Assembly: GCF_000165465.1 (NCBI RefSeq)
Contig: NC_017455.1
Coordinates: forward strand, 1 to 64,000
Direction of reading: 5' to 3'
Source: Halanaerobium praevalens DSM 2228
GTDB taxonomy: Bacteria; Bacillota; Halanaerobiia; Halanaerobiales; Halanaerobiaceae
DNA length: 64,000 nucleotides
Shown piece by piece: positions 16,138 to 26,079 of this stretch; the stretch's first letter is position 1, and every line of letters begins with the position of its first letter. The translations under genes were made by a program, and so were the position numbers. The notes beneath the pieces were generated by a model. It did no database searches and was not told where the DNA came from. It saw only the letters and a list, made by a program, of their open reading frames with translations.

Positions 16138-16497
16138 ATGAAAAGACAATTAGGAACAATGGTAGGTGGAGCAATAGCTGGTGTTTTTGTTTTTAATATC
16201 TGGGGTATTTTAGCTGGTACTCAAGCACTTGGAGATGCTGGAGGCTGGTTAGGTGGACTTTTAATAGTTGGTTTTATCTGGACTGTTAATCATTATGTAG
16301 GAGTTATTTATAATCCTGAAGGTTCGGTTGCAATTGATATGGCTACAGCCATTGCTGTTGCTGGTACAATGCAGGGAGTATTTGGTGGCTTACCACTTAG
16401 TGGAGCTTTACCAACTTTATTGTGGGTTGCTGTTGGAGCAGTCTTAGGTGGTACATTTGCTGCAATTGTTCAAAATGCAATAGCTGAAGACGAATAA
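16138..16497 (+). CDS. Small membrane protein, candidate glycerol transporter subunit A
   Basis: A 119-aa protein with about four hydrophobic segments (about 7-27, 35-52, 66-88, 92-114). Key pieces are GGLLIVGFIWTVNH, IDMATAIAVAGTMQG and LPTLLWVAVGAVLGG. These align with GGLVMGGFIVGTSWLANH, IDMAWAASIGIMTHG and VPTLIFAIIGGIIGG in the next gene, so the two are paralogous subunits. The start follows GAGAGAGGTG. It lies in a glycerol operon that lacks a glpF gene, directly before glpK. I recall a family annotated as a two-subunit putative glycerol transporter (Lin0368 type) in Listeria-like glycerol loci, but could not check it. Transport is inferred from context. Confidence 0.75.
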   Translation: MKRQLGTMVGGAIAGVFVFNIWGILAGTQALGDAGGWLGGLLIVGFIWTVNHYVGVIYNPEGSVAIDMATAIAVAGTMQGVFGGLPLSGALPTLLWVAVGAVLGGTFAAIVQNAIAEDE

Positions 16498-16517
16498 AAG
16501 AGAGGGGGAGTTAACAA

Positions 16518-16859
16518 ATGGGTATTCAAGAAATAGCTACTACGGTTTTTGGTGGAATGCTTTTCCCATTCTTAATTTTAATGGTTTGGGGTAAAGGTGT
16601 TGAAGAAAGAGGTATTTTTGGTGGATTAGTAATGGGTGGCTTTATTGTTGGAACAAGTTGGCTTGCTAATCACGGTGGTGCGGCTTTAATTGTACAGGGT
16701 CAAGGTGCTCCTTGGATTGATATGGCTTGGGCTGCTTCTATTGGGATTATGACACATGGAATAATAACTGGTGGAGATTTCAAAAAATCTGTACCTACAT
16801 TGATATTTGCAATAATTGGTGGAATTATTGGTGGATATATTTTATTTGCAGCAGCTTAA
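16518..16859 (+). CDS. Small membrane protein, candidate glycerol transporter subunit B
   Basis: A 113-aa membrane protein starting 20 nt after the previous gene, with ribosome site AGAGGGGGAG. Hydrophobic segments lie at about 8-25, 33-50, 66-86 and 93-112. It shares with its neighbour the Asn-His pair after a glycine-rich helix (WLANHGG against VNHYVG), the IDMA motif and a final glycine-rich helix. A pair of similar short subunits suggests a heteromeric channel or carrier. GlpK lies 74 nt downstream. The likely substrate is glycerol, inferred from the operon only. Confidence 0.75.
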   Translation: MGIQEIATTVFGGMLFPFLILMVWGKGVEERGIFGGLVMGGFIVGTSWLANHGGAALIVQGQGAPWIDMAWAASIGIMTHGIITGGDFKKSVPTLIFAIIGGIIGGYILFAAA

Positions 16860-16900
16860 AAAATGAAATACTTAAATTTAATTATATTTTAAAGTTTTAA

Positions 16901-18430
<1,530 letters not shown>

Positions 18431-18480
18431 AAAGATAATGACAGTTAAATAAGGAACTATAATTGGTCAGACAAAAGTAT

Positions 18481-18530
18481 AAACCCAATGCAAAAAACTG
18501 AATTTAAATGTTTTTTGCTTGGGTTTTATT
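18481..18530 (+). terminator. Terminator between glpK and the G3P dehydrogenase
   Basis: Arms AACCCAATGCAAAAAAC (18481-18497) and GTTTTTTGCTTGGGTT (18509-18524), then TTATTT. It would reduce read-through into the dehydrogenase genes. It lacks the GATAT..TTATG.CC motif found in the two GlpP-type leaders. Confidence 0.75.
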
Positions 18531-18568
18531 TGATTAAAAACTTTTAAAGAATATGGGAGGTAATTTAA

Positions 18569-20044
18569 TTGTCTAAAAATAATTATGATGTAATTATTGT
18601 TGGAGGAGGTATTTCTGGTTGTGCAGTTGCCTGGAAACTTGCTCGTTATAATTTAGATGTACTATTATTAGAAAAAGAACCTGATGTTGCGACTGGTACA
18701 ACAAAGGCTAATACAGCAATTATTCATGCTGGTTATAATGCTGATCCCGAAAAGCAAAAGGGAAGATTAAATAATAAAGGTAATGTGCAAATTAAAGAGA
18801 TAGTAAAAGATTTAAATGTACCCTTTGAAGAAATCGGCTCTTTAGTGGTTGGAATGGAGGGTGATGATTTAAGTGTTTTAGATGATCTATTAGAAAAAGG
18901 TAAGAAAAATGGGGTAGAAGGTTTAAAAATAGTTGATAAAGAATGGCTGCAAAAAGAAGAACCAAATTTAAGTGATAAAGCAGTAAAGGCTTTATGGGCA
19001 CCTACTGCTGGGATAATAACCCCTTGGGAATTTGCTTTAGCTATGGCCGAAAATGCTGTAGCAAATGGAGTGGAAGTAAAATTAGAAACTGAAGTTTTAG
19101 ATGTTTATACAGAAGCAGATCAGGTAAGAGGAGTTAAAACTAATCAAGGAGATTTTAAAGCTGATTATGTTATTAACGCTGCTGGTCTTTATGCTGATGA
19201 AATAGCTAAAATGGTTGGAGTAGAAAAAATTGATATTCATCCTAGAAAAGGTGAATACTTTATTTATGACCATGCAAAGGATTTTGAAATAAACCATGTT
19301 TTATTCCCAATTCCAACAAAAATTTCTAAAGGAATTGTTTGCACTAAAACTGTTGAAGATAATCTTTTGATTGGGCCAACTTCTGATTTTGTTGATAGTA
19401 AAGAAGATCTTGCTACAACTAGAGAAGGTTTAGATCATGTTTTTAATGGTGCTAAAAAAATGTTTCCAGATTTAACTTTAAAAGATAGTATTAGAGTTTT
19501 TGCGGGTTTAAGAGCTGCTGATACAACTGAAGATTTTGTAATTGAAGCTGCAGAAAATGTTGCTGGTTTTGTTAATGTTGCTGGAATTCAATCTCCTGGT
19601 TTATCTTCAGCTCCAGCTATTGCAGATCTGGTAGCTGAAATATTAGAAGATCAAGGCTTAAAGCTAGAAGCTAAAGCTGAAGTAATAGAAACCAGAGAAG
19701 ATCCTGCTAGATTTTATGAAATTTCAAATGAAGAAAGAGCAGCCTATGCTGAAAAAGATAAAGATTATGGTAAAATCATTTGCCGCTGTGAAACTGTATC
19801 TTATAAAGAAATTGTAGATGCGATTAATGGTCCAATTCCAGCTAGAACTATAAATGCTGTTAAAAGAAGAACTAGAGCTGGAGCTGGAAGATGTCAGGGA
19901 GGATTCTGTGGACCTAGAGTTACAGAAATAATTGCTGAAGAACTTGGAATTGAGACAACTGAGGTTAGACTAGAAAAAGATAATTCAAATATTGTTGAAC
20001 ATAAAATCAAAGGATTACTCGGGAGTCAGGGTGATGTAGAATGA
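18569..20044 (+). CDS. Anaerobic glycerol-3-phosphate dehydrogenase, GlpA-like
   Basis: FAD enzyme expected to oxidise G3P to dihydroxyacetone phosphate. It has 491 aa from a TTG preceded by GGGAGG. The Rossmann motif VGGGISGCAVAWKLAR is at about 11-26. The C-terminal BFD-type [2Fe-2S] domain has Cys in IICRCETVSY (about 411/413) and GRCQGGFCGP (about 446/451). The next two genes overlap or abut it, giving the three-part GlpA / GlpB-like / DUF1667 module of anaerobic Firmicutes. Naming as glpA or glpO differs between databases, so I leave the symbol open. Confidence 0.92.
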   Translation: MSKNNYDVIIVGGGISGCAVAWKLARYNLDVLLLEKEPDVATGTTKANTAIIHAGYNADPEKQKGRLNNKGNVQIKEIVKDLNVPFEEIGSLVVGMEGDDLSVLDDLLEKGKKNGVEGLKIVDKEWLQKEEPNLSDKAVKALWAPTAGIITPWEFALAMAENAVANGVEVKLETEVLDVYTEADQVRGVKTNQGDFKADYVINAAGLYADEIAKMVGVEKIDIHPRKGEYFIYDHAKDFEINHVLFPIPTKISKGIVCTKTVEDNLLIGPTSDFVDSKEDLATTREGLDHVFNGAKKMFPDLTLKDSIRVFAGLRAADTTEDFVIEAAENVAGFVNVAGIQSPGLSSAPAIADLVAEILEDQGLKLEAKAEVIETREDPARFYEISNEERAAYAEKDKDYGKIICRCETVSYKEIVDAINGPIPARTINAVKRRTRAGAGRCQGGFCGPRVTEIIAEELGIETTEVRLEKDNSNIVEHKIKGLLGSQGDVE

Positions 20045-21321
20045 TTAAAATTAAAAAAGATGTAGTAGTTATTGGTGGAGGTCCTGCTGGTTTAGCTGCA
20101 GCTGCTCAGGTTTATGATAATGGAATTAAAGATGTCATGATTTTAGAGCGTGATTTTGAATTAGGGGGAATTTTACCACAGTGTATTCATAATGGTTTTG
20201 GACTTCATCATTTTGGGGAAGAATTAACTGGCCCAGAATATTCTCAAAGATTTGAAAATGATGTAGAAGCAAGAGATATAGAGGTAAAGCTTGATACAAT
20301 GGTACTTGATGTTACAGCAGATAAAAAAGTTTTTGCAATGAATAAAGATCAAGGTGCAATGGAGATTCAGGCAAAAGCTGTAATTTTAGCAATGGGATGT
20401 CGGGAAAGAACAGCTGGTGCTTTAGGAATTCCGGGGACTAGACCAGCTGGAGTTTTAACTGCAGGAACTGCTCAAAGATTTACTAATATTGAAGGATTTG
20501 TACCTGGTAAAAAAGTAGTTATTTTAGGTTCTGGAGATATTGGTTTAATTATGGCCAGAAGGATGAGATTAGAAGGGGCAGATGTAAAAGCAGTATGTGA
20601 AATTTTACCATATACAGGTGGTTTAACTAGAAATGTAGTTCAGTGTTTAGAAGATTACGATATTCCTTTAAAGTTAAAGCATACAGTAACTAGAATTATT
20701 GGTAATGATAGACTAGAAGCTGTAGAAATAACAGAAGTTGATGATCAGATGAATCCGATTCCTGAAACTTCGGAAATCGTAGAAGCTGACACCTTATTAC
20801 TTTCAGTTGGTTTGATACCAGAAAATGAATTATCTAAAAAAGCCAATGTTAGTTTAGATGATCGAACAGGTGGTCCGATAGTAAATGAAGGTCGGGAAAC
20901 AAATATTGATGGTATTTTTGCTTGTGGTAATGTATTACATGTGCATGATTTAGTTGACTGGGTGACTGAAGAATCACAAATTGCTGGTGACTGGGCAGCA
21001 AAATATATTAAAGAAGAATATCAAAGAGCAGATCAAAAAATAGCAGTTAAGGCAGGGAAAAATGTTGCTTATGTAATTCCTCAAAGTATTGAATTAGAGT
21101 CTGAAAGTAGAAAAAGAATACCTTTATATATGAGAGTTAGTACTCCTTTGACAGCTGTTGACATTGAGTTATATGCTGATGGAAAAGAACTTTATTCATT
21201 TACAGAGCCTTTTGCTAAACCTGGTGAAATGATTAGTGTTCCTCTAGCTCAAAAAACACTTGATGATTTAGAAGGCGTTAGTGAAATAAGGGTTGATATT
21301 ATAGAAAAGGAGGCTGAATAA
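20041..21321 (+). CDS. FAD/NAD(P) oxidoreductase, second G3P dehydrogenase subunit
   Basis: A 426-aa flavoprotein. The first dinucleotide motif VIGGGPAGLAAAAQ is near residues 10-23, PQCIHNGFGLHHFGEELTGP follows, and a second nucleotide motif VVILGSGDIGLIMARRM lies near 160. It has a C-terminal small domain. The ATG overlaps the previous stop (ATGA at 20041-20044), and the following gene starts immediately after its own stop. It probably passes electrons from the GlpA-like subunit through the Fe-S protein encoded next to NAD or another acceptor; the acceptor cannot be told from sequence. Confidence 0.9.
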   Translation: MIKIKKDVVVIGGGPAGLAAAAQVYDNGIKDVMILERDFELGGILPQCIHNGFGLHHFGEELTGPEYSQRFENDVEARDIEVKLDTMVLDVTADKKVFAMNKDQGAMEIQAKAVILAMGCRERTAGALGIPGTRPAGVLTAGTAQRFTNIEGFVPGKKVVILGSGDIGLIMARRMRLEGADVKAVCEILPYTGGLTRNVVQCLEDYDIPLKLKHTVTRIIGNDRLEAVEITEVDDQMNPIPETSEIVEADTLLLSVGLIPENELSKKANVSLDDRTGGPIVNEGRETNIDGIFACGNVLHVHDLVDWVTEESQIAGDWAAKYIKEEYQRADQKIAVKAGKNVAYVIPQSIELESESRKRIPLYMRVSTPLTAVDIELYADGKELYSFTEPFAKPGEMISVPLAQKTLDDLEGVSEIRVDIIEKEAE

Positions 21322-21693
21322 ATGCTTGAAAAACAAACTATTACCTGTGTTGCTTGTCCAAAAGGATGTGAAGTAACAGTTGAGCATGATGGTGAAGAAA
21401 TAATAAATATAATGGGTAATGCCTGTCCTCAAGGAGCTGACTATGCAAAAGAAGAAATAGTTGCTCCAACTAGAATTTTACCAACAACAGTTAAAGTCAA
21501 AGGTGGAGCTTTACCACTTTGTCCAGTCAAAACTACAAAGCAAATTCCTTTAGAAAATATGGATCAGGCGATGGCAATTATTGGCTCCAAAGAAATAGAA
21601 GCACCTTTGAAGATGGGAGATGTGATTATCGAAAATATTTTAGATACAGGGGCAGATGTAGTTGCTACTAGAGATTTACCTAAAAAAATATAA
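21322..21693 (+). CDS. DUF1667 iron-sulfur-type subunit of G3P dehydrogenase
   Basis: A 123-aa cysteine-rich protein. Conserved Cys occur in ITCVACPKGCEV (8, 11, 15 by rough count), GNACPQGA and LPLCPVKTT. This pattern is the DUF1667 family, which accompanies the two flavoprotein subunits. The cysteines suggest a metal or Fe-S site for electron transfer. The start codon abuts the previous stop, so stoichiometric coupled translation is likely. A T-poor hairpin (21718-21766) follows the gene. Confidence 0.88.
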   Translation: MLEKQTITCVACPKGCEVTVEHDGEEIINIMGNACPQGADYAKEEIVAPTRILPTTVKVKGGALPLCPVKTTKQIPLENMDQAMAIIGSKEIEAPLKMGDVIIENILDTGADVVATRDLPKKI

Positions 21694-21717
21694 AAAAGTC
21701 TCAATAATTTATAAAGT

Positions 21718-21766
21718 GCTAAATCAGATTAATTTAAACAGTAAAGTAATTTTAGTCTGATTTAGC
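21718..21766. terminator. Hairpin after the G3P dehydrogenase genes
   Basis: Arms GCTAAATCAGATTA (21718-21731) and TAGTCTGATTTAGC (21753-21766). No real T-run follows, so termination is uncertain. It may instead stabilise the upstream mRNA. Confidence 0.5.
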
Positions 21767-21803
21767 ATTATGATTATTATCTTGAAATAGAGGGAGTCAG
21801 ATT

Positions 21804-23648
21804 ATGGAAATATTAAAAACTTTTAATTTAATTAGTTTTATTTTTGGAATTATTATCTCATCTTTATTATTTTTAAGTATTAATTATTTTAAAGCAGAAA
21901 AAAACAAAGCTGAAGAAAAAGATCTTAAGCATCAAAATGATTTTCAAAAAAGTGAAAATAAAAAAGAACATGCCAATAAATTATTAAATTTGTCCCAAGA
22001 AATTTCTTTTAAATCTCAAGATTTAATTTGGTTAATTAATGAAAACAATAAAAAAGCAGCTGAATTAGTTAAGAGGTTTGAAAATATATCTGGTTCAGTT
22101 GAGAATAATGCAGCTGCAGCTGAAGAAATTTCAGCTACAATTGAAGAACTTTCTTCTTCTTCTAATATTATTAAAGAAGAAATGACTAAATTAGAAGCAA
22201 TAGCTCAAAACTTAGTTTTAGATTCAGAAAAAAATAAAAATTGGATTCAAGAATCAAACAATACTTTGCTTGAAATAGCAAAAAATGTTAAAAAATCTGG
22301 AGATTCTATTGGTAGTGTAGAAAAAGCAGTTGAAAAGGCAAATCAACTCTTAGCAGGGATTATTCAAATAACTGATCAAATAAATTTATTAGCTTTAAAT
22401 GCTTCAATTGAAGCTGCTAGAGCAGGTGATGCTGGTCGAGGTTTTAATATAGTTGCAGGAGAAATAAAAAGTCTTTCTGAAGAAACTGAAACTTTAACTG
22501 CAGAAATTAGAAGAGCAATTAATGATATAAATTTAGAAATTAAAAATACTGATCAAATAATTGAAAATGGACTTGAAAATATTGAAGGAGTAGAAGAATT
22601 AGCTGGTAAGTCAATTGAATCTTTTAGTTTAATGAATGAAAAACTACATAAAGTTATGGATTCAGTCTCAAAATTATCTGAGAGTACTGATAATCAAGCT
22701 TCAGCAACTGAACAAACAACTGAAGCTGTTGAATCAATGACCCAAGAATTTATCAATATTTCTGAAAATATTGCAGAAGTAGATAAAAATATAAAAGATC
22801 AAAAAGATAATTCTAAGACAATACTAGATTATTCTGAAAATTTAAATACAGTTTCTTATAAACTGCATAAAATTTCAGTAGCAAATAAGACTAGTGAAAT
22901 GTTGATTTTTGGAGTTAATCCTTTTACTAAACCTGAAAGAATTGAAGAATTATATGTACCAATTATTACTAAATTAGCTAAAAAAATTGGCAAAAAGGCT
23001 AAAACAATTATAGTTGCTGATTATGAAGAATTAGGTAAGTATATAAAAAATGATTTAATTGATATAGGTTGGTTTTCGCCAATGGCTTATGTAACAGCTA
23101 AGAGAAAAACTAATATAATTCCTTTAGTAACTCCTTTAATTGAAGGTAAAGCTAGTTATCAAGGTTATATTTTTAGCCGCAGAGATAGTAAATATAATAG
23201 TTTAAAAGATTTAAAAAATAGCAACTTTGCTTTTGTAGACCCATTATCAACTTCTGGTTATGTTTATCCAAAGCAGATGTTAAAAGAAGTAGGGATTAGG
23301 GTACCAAATGATCTGCAAAAACAAGAATTTATGGGGAATCATGATAATGTGATTAAAGCAGTTTTAAATTCTGAAGTTGATGCTGGAGCAACTTATAATG
23401 AAGCTTGGGAAAGGGCTGCCCAAACTTTTAATTTAAACAAATTAGAGATTTTAGCAAAAACTGATCCGATTCCAAAAGATGTCATTGCAGCGAGATCAGG
23501 ACTGGAGCAAGAAATTTTAACTGCAGCTAAAACTATTTTCTTAGAAGCAGATAAGGAAATAAAATCTACTTTAAATAAAACAAATATTACTGGTTTTACA
23601 GCAAGTGATGATCAGAAATTTGATATTATTAGAAAATATAGCAGCTAA
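21804..23648 (+). CDS. Chemoreceptor signalling domain fused to PhnD-like binding domain
   Basis: A 614-aa protein with unusual order. One N-terminal membrane helix (about 7-28) is followed by a Lys-rich stretch, predicting that the rest is cytoplasmic. A long methyl-accepting coiled coil follows (about 60-360), with the hairpin tip [17 protein letters not shown] at about 199 and the flank [10 protein letters not shown]. From about 368 to the end it resembles PhnD-type phosphate/phosphonate binding proteins: [41 protein letters not shown]. The PhnD part is homologous to the secreted protein at 33945. Position between G3P dehydrogenase and dhaK suggests sensing tied to glycerol use. No che genes are nearby. 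Confidence 0.88.
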   Translation: MEILKTFNLISFIFGIIISSLLFLSINYFKAEKNKAEEKDLKHQNDFQKSENKKEHANKLLNLSQEISFKSQDLIWLINENNKKAAELVKRFENISGSVENNAAAAEEISATIEELSSSSNIIKEEMTKLEAIAQNLVLDSEKNKNWIQESNNTLLEIAKNVKKSGDSIGSVEKAVEKANQLLAGIIQITDQINLLALNASIEAARAGDAGRGFNIVAGEIKSLSEETETLTAEIRRAINDINLEIKNTDQIIENGLENIEGVEELAGKSIESFSLMNEKLHKVMDSVSKLSESTDNQASATEQTTEAVESMTQEFINISENIAEVDKNIKDQKDNSKTILDYSENLNTVSYKLHKISVANKTSEMLIFGVNPFTKPERIEELYVPIITKLAKKIGKKAKTIIVADYEELGKYIKNDLIDIGWFSPMAYVTAKRKTNIIPLVTPLIEGKASYQGYIFSRRDSKYNSLKDLKNSNFAFVDPLSTSGYVYPKQMLKEVGIRVPNDLQKQEFMGNHDNVIKAVLNSEVDAGATYNEAWERAAQTFNLNKLEILAKTDPIPKDVIAARSGLEQEILTAAKTIFLEADKEIKSTLNKTNITGFTASDDQKFDIIRKYSS

Positions 23649-23744
23649 AATTAAAAAAATTAGCTTTTATATATTTGATAAATAAAAATTAGAGTGATAA
23701 AATTATGTTAGTAAGTTTATATCTAATCTAAGGAGGGTTTATTT

Positions 23745-24737
23745 ATGAAGAAAAAATTAATTAATAATCCAGAACAGGTAGTAGAAGAGATGATTGAAGG
23801 AATAGTAATGGCCACTCCAGATAAACTGAAAAAATTAGATGATTATAATATTGTAGTTCGCAAAGATAAAAAAGAAGGAAAAGTTGCTTTAGTAAGTGGT
23901 GGAGGTAGTGGACATGAACCAGCTCATGCTGGTTATGTTGGTGCAGGTATGCTTGATGCTGCTGTTGCAGGTGATGTTTTTACATCTCCAACTCCAGATG
24001 CTGTTTTTGAAGCTATTAAAGCTGTTGATACAGGTAATGGTGTTTTATTAGTTGTTAAAAATTATACTGGTGATATTATGAATTTTGAAATGGCTGCAGA
24101 AATGGCAGAAGCTGAAGGTATAGAAGTTGACCATGTTGTTGTTAATGATGATGTAGCAGTAGAAGATAGTTTGTATACTACTGGTCGCCGTGGAGTAGCA
24201 GGTACTATATTTGTGCATAAAATTGCTGGAGCCAAAGCTGCAGCAGGGGCGGATTTAGCTGAAGTCAAGGCAACTGCCGAAAAAGTGATAGATAATGTTA
24301 GAACTAAGGGAATGGCTCTTTATCCTTGCCGAGTTCCAGCTGCAGATGAGTCCACTTTTAGTTTAGCTGAAGATGAAATAGAATTAGGAATTGGAATTCA
24401 CGGAGAGCCAGGAACAGAAAGAACGGAATTAATGGAAGCAGATCAAATTGTAGAAGAATTATTAAATAGTGTTTTAGAGGATTTACCTTATGCTGAGGGA
24501 GATAATGTGGCCCTAATGATTAATGGTATGGGAGGAACTCCTTTAATGGAACTATTTCTTGCTAATAGAAAAGCTAATCAAATGCTGCAGGATAAAGGAA
24601 TTAAGATTGAAAAAACTTTTGTGGGAGAATATATGACTTCTTTAGAAATGGCAGGAGTTTCAATTACTTTATTGAAACTAGATGCTGAATTAAAAGAATT
24701 ACTTGCAGCAGCAACTGAAATCCAAATTATGAAATAA
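23745..24737 (+). CDS. dhaK: Dihydroxyacetone kinase subunit DhaK
   Basis: Substrate-binding subunit of PEP-dependent dihydroxyacetone kinase, 330 aa. GGGSGHEPAHAGYVG near residues 47-61 forms the phosphate-side loop. GIGIHGEPGTER contains the His that binds dihydroxyacetone covalently. The start follows AAGGAGGG. dhaL follows after 19 nt and dhaM after that. Together they convert dihydroxyacetone to DHAP. A glycerol dehydrogenase to supply dihydroxyacetone is not in this window. Confidence 0.97.
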   Translation: MKKKLINNPEQVVEEMIEGIVMATPDKLKKLDDYNIVVRKDKKEGKVALVSGGGSGHEPAHAGYVGAGMLDAAVAGDVFTSPTPDAVFEAIKAVDTGNGVLLVVKNYTGDIMNFEMAAEMAEAEGIEVDHVVVNDDVAVEDSLYTTGRRGVAGTIFVHKIAGAKAAAGADLAEVKATAEKVIDNVRTKGMALYPCRVPAADESTFSLAEDEIELGIGIHGEPGTERTELMEADQIVEELLNSVLEDLPYAEGDNVALMINGMGGTPLMELFLANRKANQMLQDKGIKIEKTFVGEYMTSLEMAGVSITLLKLDAELKELLAAATEIQIMK

Positions 24738-24756
24738 TTATTGAGGAGGACTTTTT

Positions 24757-25374
24757 GTGGTAGAAAAAACTAAAGAGATTATAAATAAAATGGCAGATCT
24801 AATTATTGAAAATAAAAAATATTTAACTGAGTTAGATTCTGCTATTGGTGATGGAGATCACGGAATTAATATGACTAAAGGTTTTAAAAAAGTTAAGGAA
24901 AAGTTAGCTGCTAAAGATTATGAAAATAATAAAGAATTGATAAAAACTGTGGCTATGACCTTGATTTCAACTGTTGGTGGAGCTTCTGGCCCACTTTATG
25001 GAACAGCCTTTTTAAATATAAGTAAAATTATACCAGATGCTGATTTTGATTTAGATTCTTTAATCGAGATTGGAGAAGAAGCAGTAGCAGGTGTCCAAAA
25101 AAGAGGTAAAGCAGAACAGGGAGAAAAAACAATGTTAGATACTATGATCCCAGCTGTTAATTCACTTAAGGAAAGTAAAGAACAGGATCATGATTTAGAA
25201 ACTGCTTTAAAAAAGGCTAAAGCAAGTGCAGAAGAGGGAATGAAAGCCACCATTGAGATGCAGGCAACTAAAGGAAGAGCAAGCTATTTAGGTGAAAGAA
25301 GTATTGGACATCAGGATCCAGGTGCTACTTCTACTTATTTAATAATTAAAACTGTTGTAGATGAATTGTATTAA
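24757..25374 (+). CDS. dhaL: Dihydroxyacetone kinase subunit DhaL
   Basis: ADP-binding subunit, 205 aa, with a GTG start after GAGGAGG. The Mg-nucleotide site shows DSAIGDGDHGINM (about 27-39), GGASGPLYGTAF and GEKTMLDTM. The C-terminal RASYLGERSIGHQDPGA is typical. In the PTS type, DhaL keeps ADP permanently bound and is re-phosphorylated by DhaM, which is encoded next. Confidence 0.97.
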   Translation: MVEKTKEIINKMADLIIENKKYLTELDSAIGDGDHGINMTKGFKKVKEKLAAKDYENNKELIKTVAMTLISTVGGASGPLYGTAFLNISKIIPDADFDLDSLIEIGEEAVAGVQKRGKAEQGEKTMLDTMIPAVNSLKESKEQDHDLETALKKAKASAEEGMKATIEMQATKGRASYLGERSIGHQDPGATSTYLIIKTVVDELY

Positions 25375-25392
25375 AAAAATTGGAGGCTATTA

Positions 25393-25785
25393 ATGGTAAA
25401 TATAATTTTAGTTTCACATGTTAAAGAAATTGCTGAAGGTACTAAAAGACTAGCAGAACAAATGAATCAAAATCAAGTTAAAATAACTGCTATTGGTGGA
25501 ACTACAGATGGAGAAATAGGTACAAGTCCAGATTTGATTGAAGAAGCTGTAGCAGAAGCTAATAAAGAGGATGGAACTATAATTTTAGCTGATTTAGGTA
25601 GTGCAGTAATGAGTGTGAATATGGTTTTAGACTGGTTAGATGAAGCAGAAAGAGAAAAAATTGTTTTAGCAGATGCACCATTTGTAGAAGGTGCTGTAGT
25701 TGCTGCTGTTGAAGCTGGAATGGGTAATAAAATGGAAGAGATCTTAGAATCAATCCAGGCTGTAGAAATGATAAAAAAGAAATAA
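25393..25785 (+). CDS. dhaM: PTS-dependent DHA kinase phosphoryl carrier DhaM
   Basis: A 130-aa EIIA-like (mannose-type fold) protein. The phosphorylated His is in ILVSHVKEIAEG (His 9), and IILADLGSAVMS is the second conserved motif. It is a single-domain DhaM, without the HPr and EI-like extensions found in E. coli, so it must receive phosphate from general PTS proteins encoded elsewhere. It is the last gene of the glycerol/DHA block and is followed by a strong terminator. Confidence 0.95.
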   Translation: MVNIILVSHVKEIAEGTKRLAEQMNQNQVKITAIGGTTDGEIGTSPDLIEEAVAEANKEDGTIILADLGSAVMSVNMVLDWLDEAEREKIVLADAPFVEGAVVAAVEAGMGNKMEEILESIQAVEMIKKK

Positions 25786-25821
25786 AAAGATAATTTAATT
25801 GTGTTTTAGTATAAAAACTAT

Positions 25822-25882
25822 GCACTTCTTGATTTTTAATTGATTATTTGATAATTAGTTAAATTAAGAAGTGCTTTTTTAT
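25822..25882 (+). terminator. Terminator after dhaM
   Basis: GCACTTCTT (25822-25830) pairs with AAGAAGTGC (25866-25874), with a long AT loop, then TTTTTTATT. Confidence 0.85.
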
Positions 25883-26002
25883 TGCAATAATAATATTTAA
25901 ATTTAAAAAAAGTAGATGTTTCACGTGCAACAATAATTGGGCTTATAAAATTTAAGTATTTTGAAAATAATTAAATTTTGATTAGAAATAAGTTGTCTGT
26001 CT

Positions 26003-26030
26003 TTGCTAAACCTTTATTTTATGGTATAAT
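26003..26030 (+). promoter_or_regulatory. Promoter of the foldase gene
   Basis: TTGCTA (26003-26008), 16-bp spacer, TATAAT (26025-26030) with an upstream TG (extended -10). About 50 nt before the coding start. Confidence 0.65.
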
Positions 26031-26079
26031 TTAAAGTGGAAATAAATTTAAATTATAATTAATTTGGGAGTGTTTATTA

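Noticed and set aside
15984-16196. 70-codon frame before the first glycerol-operon gene
   Set aside because: It spans the leader terminator and overlaps the real gene in another frame; no convincing ribosome site at its start.
18481-18530. Third GlpP-type leader between glpK and the dehydrogenase genes
   Set aside because: A terminator is present but the GATAT..TTATG.CC motif is missing, and no consensus promoter precedes it.
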